64,000 nt of DNA from Asterochloris sp. CNOR1 (Eukaryota; Chlorophyta; Trebouxiophyceae; Trebouxiales; Trebouxiaceae): NCBI GenBank assembly GCA_963969365.1, contig OZ017754.1, positions 2,604,001-2,668,000 on the forward strand, given 5' to 3'. A model generated the notes under the pieces. It saw only the letters and a list, made by a program, of their open reading frames with translations. It was not told the DNA's origin and ran no database searches. The translations under genes were made by a program, and so were the position numbers. Numbering within the stretch: the stretch's first letter is position 1; every line of letters starts with the position of its first letter. Of the stretch, positions 36,149 through 45,100 are shown piece by piece.

Positions 36149-37642
36149 CCCAAACAGGCTGAAGTCTCTCAGAAGTATCAGAGAAGGACGAAAGTATGTG
36201 AGAGGAGGTAAGCAAATTGCATGGAATGCCTGCCCTCACAGCAAGGGATTGCACATAGCTTGTGAGCTTTGCCTGATCAGCTTAATATGCATGCCTGCAG
36301 GTCTGGTGCCAGATATGGCTTGGGCCAATTATGGAGCTCTTCGAGCAAGACTGCTCACAGGCAATGAATGACAGCGTTTGTGAGTGCACAAAGTTGCGAC
36401 ACCCTTACTCAACTATTACAGCTGCATGGTTCAAATGACACATCAATGTTACACTGCATTGCAGCAGGCAAACGTCAGCACGGGGCCCCAGAACACCTGA
36501 AGATTACTTGCTGCGCCGCGTTGAACCCGCTGATGGCTGTACCGCTGTCAGTTGGCACACCAGGCCAAGGGCCTGCGCCAGCAGAGCAGCAGGCCGCCAG
36601 ACATGACTGACACCAGCTGACTCTCCATAGTCAGTAGATGCAGGTTGTGCCGATCAAAGAGCCAACAGCAAAGCTCCCATGAAACACGACACAACAGGCA
36701 GAGGTCTGCCTGCAAGAAGCAGACCGCCTGCTGACCTGCAGCATCCAAGCTGTCTGCCTTGAAGCAATGACACCCCTCCCCAGGCGGCCTCTGACCAGTC
36801 TCCAGCTAGAGCACGTCCAACCCCTGACGCAACAGTCTCTATAAGCGATCGTTAGTGCATCAGAGCAGTAGGGCCCTTGCACCAATGCCGCTGGCTCCTG
36901 TCAGGGGAGCGCCATGCCTAGCTGCCAGTCTTGTGAGGGACGCGCCATTGTAAGCATTGGGGAGGCCCTGGCCTCCTGCTGGCAAGCCGGTGGCTGCCGC
37001 AGCCTTCAGGGCGGTGATGTCGGCCCCAGTCTGCCAGCCCCACTGCCGGAGGGAGTGAGGCTGTAATTGTGCTTGTGTGCCTTTGGTGGCTGCCTGCAGA
37101 CTTTTGCAAAGGTGGTGCTCGCCACCAGCATGCGGATCAGCGATGCCAACTCCCATGACCAGCACAGGCGGTGCTGATGTCGAGCTGTGAACCCAGCAGC
37201 ACCCAGCCAAAGATGAAGTGTAGCCTGTACTTTGCTGCTCAGCAGGCAGATGCCTTGAGTTTTAAAGTGACTCAGCTCCCTTGAGCTCGACTGAGAGTCT
37301 GAGACAGGTGCCGGAAGCACAAAGTGGTCCACACAAGAGTTCAGCTGGCCTTAGCTTACTAGCTTTCACAAGGCCTCACCCAATCACCCATTCTGGGCCT
37401 TTTCACTGCTTGTATCTAGCATCGCTCTACCTGACACAGCATTTCAATTTCTGTCTGCCACGCATAAATGCTAGCCTGCCGCTCGGTTGCACCCGGCGCT
37501 CGATTGCAGGTGAGATGCGCTTCCCAACACCAAATTCAGCTTAGGCCATGCAGTCTGCATGCGCGTGAAAAGTCCCACCACTCCACTGCAGGTCCAGAGA
37601 GCCTTTGGCCGCACTCCCAACCTGCGCAGGAGCACTGTGGCA
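36149..37642. other. Intergenic, no gene recognised
   Basis: About 1.5 kb between two plus-strand genes. It should hold the PPAT 3' UTR and the DUF2237 5' UTR and promoter. Open frames on both strands lack motifs and paired splice signals. No repeat or RNA gene was seen. Confidence 0.45.
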
Positions 37643-39307
37643 ATGAGCTCACAGCAGAACGTGAGGGCGCACTCGCGCCGCATCACCATAGCAGCGGCTT
37701 CACTCCTGCTTGTTCTTGCTGCCGTTGGCATTGGACCTGCACAGGTGGACCTCCCTGCAACCATTTGTGCAGGCTTGCGTGCTGTTGCACATGTGCATGC
37801 ATGCAAGCTTACCCTGCACACCGCACATAGGTTTCACTTCCTGCTCGGTGCCTGCAGGGTGCAATGAACAAGAATGTACTGGGCAGTGATCTCAAGTCCT
37901 GCTGCCAGAGCCCCAAGACTGGGTTCTACCGCGATGGCTTCTGCAGAGTTGGCCCAGAGGATGGCGGTGAGCACCAATGGAAAGCTCGACTGCAGTTTGC
38001 TGCTGTGGGGATTTTGCATCACTTATCAATTCATTGACTGCTGATGCCTCCAGTGGCAAGTGACAGCAGCCAGGTGCGTTGTTTGTGCATGAGCATGTAT
38101 CAGCTTTAGCTTGCTGCTGTGCTCAAATGCATCATTTGTCACTGTACTCATGGTGGTGCGGCCCTGATGGCAACCAACAGCATTTGGCTCGTCTGTATGA
38201 GCAATTTTCAGCTGCAGCTTGCTATAGATTGCATGTGCATCAATGGTCGCTGCAGTCCGATGGGCGGCGCCTCTGGTGTAGCTGACAGCCAAGGGCTGCA
38301 TTCTCCTGCTGTGGTTGCATGAGAAGGGCCGCCCGCTATTGCTGTGGTTGCATGAGAAGGGCCGCCCGCTGTACCCAGGTGGCTGCGCATAGCTCTGGTG
38401 CCCCGCTGGCCCGCCCAGGAGCACGGCAGCCCCTGCTGCCTGCTGTAGCATCTGCTGCAAAAGCTTGCTGCTTTGCACCAGACCTACTCGGCTGGTATTC
38501 ACCCTCCAAATCTGCCAGCATTGAATGACCACTAGCGGCCTCCTTGTGGCATGATGCTTTTGTTTGCCTCAGGAAACTCAGCTGCAGCTCGTTGCTGTGG
38601 CCCTGTGCATCAGGGATGGCGCAGTCCAATGGCTGTGCCCCAGACATCAGCCAGTGGGATCATTGTGCCCGCAAGCGTGTGCCAGCATCCAATTTCCATT
38701 GGGATGAGAACGTCAGGAGGCTGTCACGAACAGGGGAAAAGGAGGAGTTGCTGGCCCTGCAGGCGTCCACAGCGTCTGCGCAGAGTGCACCAAGGAGTTC
38801 CTGGAGTTCAGCGCCAGCCGCGGGAATGACTTGAGGAGCATTGTCAGCCCTGGGCAGCGGTGGTGCCTCTGTGTCAGCAGGTGGGGCGGCAGGGTTGTTC
38901 ATGCTGGTGCTGGCAACACCAGATCTGCAGCAACCGCTGATTTTGCAAACAGGCCTCTGCGTAGTCCTTCGCAGTTGCAGAGTCAATTCAGGTGCTTGTG
39001 GTGCAAACAATGGATAGTGATCTCAGCAGCAGATGATCTTCAGGCACTGCTGCCTATTTGATGCCGATCCAGTGTGGGAGCACACTCGCTGGTGATGCTG
39101 CTGTGATGTAGCTGATACACGTGTTCCTGTGCACATTTTGTGCAGATCGCTGCACTTTGAAAGATGCTTCTCTGCAGGTGGAAGGAGGCACTGGATGCTG
39201 GGGTGGCTCCACCGATTGACCTGGAGGCCACTTCTGAGGCTGCTCTGAATGTGGTCTCTCTGGACCAGCTCAAGCAACACGCACTCAAGCAGATCTCACA
39301 GGCCTGA
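37643..39307 (+). CDS. DUF2237 family protein with signal-like N-terminus
   Basis: Four exons, 37643-37744, 37858-37966, 38763-38880 and 39178-39307 (TGA), join in phase to 152 residues. The first exon encodes a basic stretch and a hydrophobic core (ITIAAASLLLVLAAVGIG), so the product may enter the secretory pathway or be membrane-anchored. The rest is the DUF2237 fold: KNVLGSDLKSCCQSPKTGFY, RDGFCRVGPEDGG, VHSVCAECTKEFLEFSASRG, GQRWCLCVSRW and DAGVAPPIDLEATSEAAL. Many bacterial and plant members are plain soluble proteins of about 120 residues, with no known activity but conserved cysteines (CC, C, C, CLC), kept here. The loop before RWCLC is shorter than I recall for the family. An in-frame ATG at 37559 would add a 28-residue leader. 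Intron 2 holds a 33-bp tandem repeat. Confidence 0.86.
38308..38371. repeat. 33-bp perfect tandem duplication
   Basis: Two copies of a 33-bp unit beginning GCTGTGGTTGCATGAGAAGG, at 38308 and 38341, in intron 2 of the DUF2237 gene. They are identical over about 31 bases, so the event is recent. Confidence 0.93.
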
Positions 39308-39591
39308 GCACAGCCTGCAGGAAAACGACACACGACCTGCTGCACTCATGCGACAGATGCATACAATGCATTCAATTCTTCCCATCTCGTTGATCACTTT
39401 TGCCGTTGGTTCATGGAGCTTGCATCTTGTATATGTCTGGCCTGAATCATGGTTTCGGCTGATTCTCATTGCTGTAAATTTTTGCCTGCAAATGTCTAAA
39501 AACGGGCAAAATCAGGGCGGAACGCAAATAGAAAGGCTCCCTCTTCGCAACCCAGGAACCCCTTTCTGTCATCTGCTTGCAAGGCTTCCAT

Positions 39592-40682
39592 ATGGGATGC
39601 ACAGGATCCAGACCAGGTGAGTGTGCAGGCAAAGGGCTGTCTTGGGTGTGTCAGGTCTTAGCAACACCTCCCCTCCTGCAGAGTCGAAGCCACATGCCCC
39701 AGTTGTGAGAGGGCTGAATGATCCTGCCCAGAAGACCCCTAGATGCAAGCTGGTGCTGCTTGGTGAGTCGGTAAAGCCGTAAATGACCTGTGCATGAGCA
39801 AGTCCCTTGCTGTGCTGCTGAAGTCTCATGAGACCTCTTGTCCAACCACTGCAGGCGATTCAGGTGTAGGCAAGTCTTGCCTTGTTACACAGTATGCACG
39901 TGGGAGTTTTGATCCAGACTCGAGAGTTACTGTGGGAGCAGCTTTCATGAGCCAGACTGTCCAGCTGCCAGAGGAGCGCTCTGTCAAATTTGAGATATGG
40001 TGAGCCATTACCTGTTCTGGGTTTTTGTTGACAGTCTGCAAAGCTGGCGGCCCACCTAATCCTTGCTTGCATGGCATTGCTGTTTGCGTCACGCCTACTC
40101 TCCAGCAGGCTGCAGCCTGCTCTATTGGGCAGGGGCTGTTAGGCAGGGTCTCCATGCATTTGCTTGCCTGTCACAGCCAGTGTGTGCCGTGCAATCTGTC
40201 CAGCAGGCTGCATCCATGTACTGGTGGGCAAGCCGGGTCCATACCTCCTGGCATGCCTGACGTTGCAGGTGCGAGCCGCTACCAGGTGTATTGAGATACT
40301 GCTGTTCCTGATGTGCTGCAGGGACACAGCTGGCCAGGAGCGCTACGCCTCCCTGGCAAACTTGTACTACAGGGGGGCCAATGCAGCTTGTATTGTCTTT
40401 GACATCACAAATTCGGAGAGTTTCAAGAAGGCCCAGCACTGGGCGAATGAGCTTCAGCGCAACACCAGCAGCAGCATCGTGGTCATGCTAGTGGGAAATA
40501 AAAAGGACCTTGTTAGCGCCCGTGCAGTTCAGGGGGAGGAGGCACAGGAGTACGCAGACAGGATGGGCATGCTTTTCATTGAGGCCTCTGCGAAGAGTGC
40601 AGAAGGCGTGAAGGACATCTTTGAGATACTTGCCACGAAGGTGTTGGAGTCCCAGCAGCAGGACAGTCTACCTTCTGCTTAA
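39592..40682 (+). CDS. ARA6/RabF1-type Rab5 GTPase, N-myristoylated type
   Basis: Four exons, 39592-39616, 39682-39762, 39855-39999 and 40322-40682 (TAA), join in phase to 203 residues. The tiny first exon encodes MGCTGSRP, a strong N-myristoylation/palmitoylation signal. The G motifs are all present: P-loop GDSGVGKS, switch I region [23 protein letters not shown] and EASAK. The C-terminus ends QQDSLPSA with no cysteine, so it cannot be prenylated. These two traits define the plant/algal ARA6 (RabF1) branch of Rab5, which works in endosome to plasma-membrane or vacuole traffic by switching between GTP and GDP on the membrane. I chose the start for the MGC motif; an ATG at 39492 in another frame is ruled out by phase. 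It converges on the ELIP gene, with 105 bp between the two stop codons. Confidence 0.95.
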
Positions 40683-40787
40683 TCTCTGGCACCCTGTGCG
40701 TAATCTGCTGACTATCTCAGCCCAACAAACCCAAATTGATTTGCACTGTTGTGTCATTAGTAGCTGGCCACCCAAACAGCTAAAGTA

Positions 40788-41806
40788 TCAGAACTGCATG
40801 TAAACCAGCGGTGAGCATCACCACCCATGCATGATACATCACACAAGCAGGACTGATGCAGCATGAACTCACGAAGGGCACACCGGACTTGCTTTCAAGT
40901 ACGAGGAGCACAGCGAAGCCTGCAGTGTGCATCAGCAGATGGTCAGTAGGGGGCCTTGTGCCTCATCAAGCCATCACAGACAGCATCTCCCACCAATCAT
41001 TGCTGCTCTGCTGTTTGTGACCTCTGCTCTGGGAGTGAACATGCCTGCAACAAGAATGTGGCTGTGACCTTTCAGCTGGTTGCTGACGAACTGCACAGGC
41101 TCAACTTGTCAAGGCGCAGGCACGAGGCATCATCCCCCGGCCAAGACACCCCAAACACGGTGCTCACCAAAAGCCTCAGTCTTTGCCCCCTTCATGATGG
41201 GCACCAGGCTGGCGTACGCTATGCTGCCCAGCAGAATGAACATGGGCACATTGAGCTGCTGCGCCTGCTCTGAGACTGTGAGGCCTGTTTTAGACTCCTG
41301 AATGGCGCTGAATACCACGCCTAGCATTGCCAGACGGCCGTTGATCAGCTCTGCAGAGGCAGCAGCACTGGGAGGGCGGGCAATGGGCTCAGCGCAGGGC
41401 GTGATCATGCACCTGCTTGCCAACACGCGAAAGTGTGCATCTGCAAGAGGAGGCACTCTGCTGGCTAACCTGGGCCTGGGGAAGTGAATCTGAGAGCCTC
41501 AAACAGAGGCACCTTGTAGCTCTTTACTGTGGTGGTGGTCTGTGTGATTGGGGTGCGTGCTGCGGAGCTGCTGAGGTCAGGGGGTGGTGCGTCTGGCAAG
41601 ATATTGGTGGTGCTGTTGGGCACGGGTGTCATGCGTGGGCCTCCTGTGTTGCCCTGGTAGCTAGCCTGGCACCGCGGGTGATGGCCTCTCTCCCACCGGG
41701 CAGGCTGCCTGTGTGGCCAGCTGCTACCTCCGATGCTGCTGCGACCCTTGCAATGGGCCAGCCTGCCACAGGACTGGCAATGCCATGAGCCTGCCACGCT
41801 CATCAT
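40788..41806 (-). CDS. ELIP-like three-helix chlorophyll-binding light-stress protein
   Basis: Exons in transcript order: 41806-41470, 41350-41168, 41044-40994, 40919-40873 and a 6-nt last exon 40793-40788 (TTC TGA), in phase, giving 207 residues. The first exon is rich in Ser, Arg and Gly (a plastid transit peptide) and then has a Pro/Thr-rich stretch. Helix I is ELINGRLAMLGVVFSAIQES, helix II NVPMFILLGSIAYASLVPIM, helix III AEVTNSRAAMIGFAVLLVLE. The protein then ends GVPFF, as many ELIPs do. The chlorophyll-binding motif E..NGRLAM is intact in helix I; in helix III the Gly is Ser. ELIPs bind pigments in thylakoids under light stress and limit photo-oxidative damage. If the last donor is not used, the frame runs on to a TAG at 40780. 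Divergent from VPS13. Confidence 0.9.
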
Positions 41807-42194
41807 GGCACAGGTGGTGATGCCCCGATCACTGTTGTCCGAGCGCGAGGGGGCTTGCAGCTCTCTGCGGTAGTGCCAGGCAAATGTTGGTGATGATGGT
41901 CTCCGCTTCCCTTATATGTCTGACAGGGTTGACTGCTGCACTGCAAACGCATCTGGTAAGACTATCTGCCCGTCATCTGGTGGCAAACGCCAGGAAATGT
42001 ACAGCTTGACTTTGCTGTGATAACTCGTAACCACTGTAAATTTGCACTGTGGCAGCTACTGCCTGCGAGACTCAACAGAGCAGAACCCAGAACATTAGAG
42101 ACTCTGCGGACATCATGCAGGATGAAAGCTCTTCTCATGGAGTTAACCTGACTTGTGGAAGTGATGCACCAGGGGTGTCAGACCTGCTGGTCAC
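41807..42194. promoter_or_regulatory. Shared 5' region, ELIP (-) and VPS13 (+)
   Basis: 388 bp between divergent start codons, so both promoters and 5' UTRs must lie here. ELIP genes are usually strongly light-induced. No specific light-response element was recognised. Confidence 0.4.
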
Positions 42195-45100
42195 ATGATC
42201 TGGCTCCTACTAGGAGCTGCTCTGCTAGCAGCAGGCAGCTTCGGCAGTTACTATGCCATGGCCAAGTGGAGCATGCTGCAGCGTCTGCTGGTGGCGGTGC
42301 TGCAGCGTGGCCTCCGGCGCATGGCTGCTGCTGCTGATGGGGACCACAAACACTACAGCATCCAACGCACAGCCACAGGTCAGTTCAACCGTGAAGCACA
42401 GGCTCTATGCAGGCATGACTGCTGCTCCTGTGGGTGCATCTCCCATCAGCAGGCCCTGTCGGCACACAGCATCTCAGCTGGGGCACACAGCCTGTCTCTG
42501 GAGCTGCCACGCAGGCCTGCCGGCTGACTGGGCTTCTCAGTGCCTAAGTCCTGGCTGCACACCTGCTCATCTGGCTTGTCACTGGTACACTGCAGCGTCA
42601 AGCTCCCTGCAGATGTTCAAAATTTGTCGAGCTGGTTCAATGACGAGTGGCTCCTGGCCCATACTGAGCACAGGCTCCGGCGGCAAATGCATCAGACTCT
42701 GCCTCCTGCTGCAGGCTGAAGATGGGAGCCTCCTGCAGGCTCTGCATCCTGACAAGACCTGTGAACCCAGCTGACTGAGCAGGCAGTGACAGCAGGGCAC
42801 GGCTTGTGCAGTGCACACCCGCAGCATGTGTGCTGCTGCAAACTGCGAGGTGCAGCATGTCTGCACTGTCCCAGCACATGCTTGATGGAGCGCCAAGCTG
42901 CTTTGTGTGAGCTGCAGGAGGCACATTGTGCAGCTCATGAAGAGGCACAGTATGTGCTGAGTGCAGCTGAAGGCGGCCTTGTGTATGCCGCTGCAGGCTT
43001 CAGGGTGGGGCACCTGAGGGTGGCCCAGCATGTGCTGGATGCAGCTGGCCTCCCCATCTGCAGCGTGGCAGCGCTGTCAGTGGAGGAGCTGGAGGTCAGC
43101 TTGCCCACATGGAGCCGCCCATTGGCCATCAAAGGCAGTGGGCTCATGATGGAGCTCCTGCAACGGCAGCTGCCGCAGGTGGGAGGCTGCCTTGTGCTGC
43201 ACTGAGACCCCACTGGGCTTCCACTGCAGGCTGCTCCAGGCCCAGACATGCACACAAAACAAATAGTTAAGGACCGGCTGTTCAGAGTTATGGACCGGCT
43301 GACAGCTGTACGGAGTTGCACCCAGTGGCTCCTGCAACGCTGCGTGCTCGGGCCTCCTTGTGGAGATGCTGAAGGGCCAGCTGCCGGAGGTGCTGAGGCT
43401 GCCTGCGCTGGCCTGCCCTGGTGGTGGATCTGCTTGGCAATTTTCAAGCCCGCTCAAGCATGCACCTGCTTCTGATTCTGTTCCTTGAAGCTGGGCTGCC
43501 GTGGGCTGCAGAGGCGCTATTTGCTGTCGGTTATGCAGTGCCAGCACATTGCTCTGCACGTTGCATGACAAGTGCACCCCTGTACGCCCAGCTCGCCTGG
43601 GCTGGGTGGATGCATGTGAGCCTCGTATTTGTGCTGCAGTACGCTGACACAGCCACTGTGGAGAAGCAGGAGGATGCTGCAGAGCAGGTGGTGAAGCAGG
43701 CCAAGCTCAAAGCGATTGAGCGCCTGCTTTGGGGCGCAGACGCCGATCCTCTGACTTTGGAGCCGGGTGAGCGCTTTTTGTTTTTCAATGCTGCTGACCC
43801 GTGCAACCACTGCATGCCCTTGGATGTGAGGTGACCATAGCCCTCAGGCTGCTGCCTTCTTGCAACCACTGTCCACAGCCACTGCAGCTGCTGCTGCTGT
43901 AGAGGGCCGCCAGAAGCGCCCACGCCAAGCTGCTTGGTGACATGTTCTGCATGGCTGCGCATGCATGCCAGCGAGCCCGACTGTGCAGGCAGAGGACTGC
44001 TGCTACGTCGCCAGCAAAGCGCGGTCATGATGACTCATGCCGCCATGCTCTGCCTGCAGGCTGGGGCGCTCGAATGAAGGCCACAGCTGTGCACCGAGCG
44101 CTCGGGGTGCTGATTCAGTACCTGACGGTGGAGCTGAGCAACTTGAGCTGCGCCTTCAAGCAGACGGGGGCGCCGGGGCCCTGCCGTACCGAGCGCCCCT
44201 ACTTTGCAGGGTCGGATGCTGTCGTGCTGCAGCTGAGGCAGCTGGAGCTGATGCCGCACGGTGAGGCTCCAGCTGTGTGGCGCTGTGCTGCAGCAGCAAA
44301 GTGTGGGGAGATCAAGGGCTGCATGGAGGGCCTGCACAAGAGCATTGCTCTGTGTTACATTGGCTGGGAAGGTGCTGACATGCTTGGCAGCTCAGGCTGT
44401 TTGGATGCTGTCATGCTGCAGCAGAGGCAGCTGGAGCTGGTTAGCAGATCAAGGGCTGAGCATGCTGTGTGTGTTGAGGGGCCCTTGAATGCCTGCACAG
44501 GCGGTCCACGTCTTAGCGGTGTGCTGTGCCGCATTGGCCGGAACCTCTCCTGCTGCTTGGCCCTCCTGACAGTGGTGAGGCTGGTTCTGCAGCTGAGGCA
44601 ACTGAAGCTGTGTCTGGCCTGGGCCCCCGCTTTGCATGCCACCATTTAGCCTTGCCCAGCCTGCTGCTGACCCTGGGTATCCCCCCCGCCCTGAGCAGGG
44701 CCTTGAGAGGATGTGAACAGGTGGTCTGACACATATATATGTTGATGAGTGTGGGTTTGTAGAGCGATTTCAGGTCACATTGCTTCTCTACCTGCTGCTG
44801 CTGACCCACTCCTGTCCTGGCACCTGCCTGCAGAGGCGCCGGACATTGTAGTGCCTCCACCGGCCCCTGGTGCCGTTGCTGGGGGTGTTGGGGCGCAGCT
44901 GGGTACGCCACGGCGCAGCTCCTATACAGAGGCAGCGCGATCAGGGGCAGGGCCGCACCCATGGTGGATGCGGGTGCTGTTCATCCCCACTTCGGTGTGG
45001 GACAAGGTGAACCTGCAGCGCCCTGTGGGGACCAGCCTGCAGGTCCGGGGCGTCACTTTCCTTCTGCAGACGCAGAACAGGGAGAGCCATGCCGCCAGCG

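Noticed and set aside
42596-42720. VPS13 exon candidate reading KLPADVQNLSSWFNDEW
   Set aside because: It looks protein-like, but its phase does not fit, and exon 42195-42378 joins 42997-43178 directly to complete the chorein domain.
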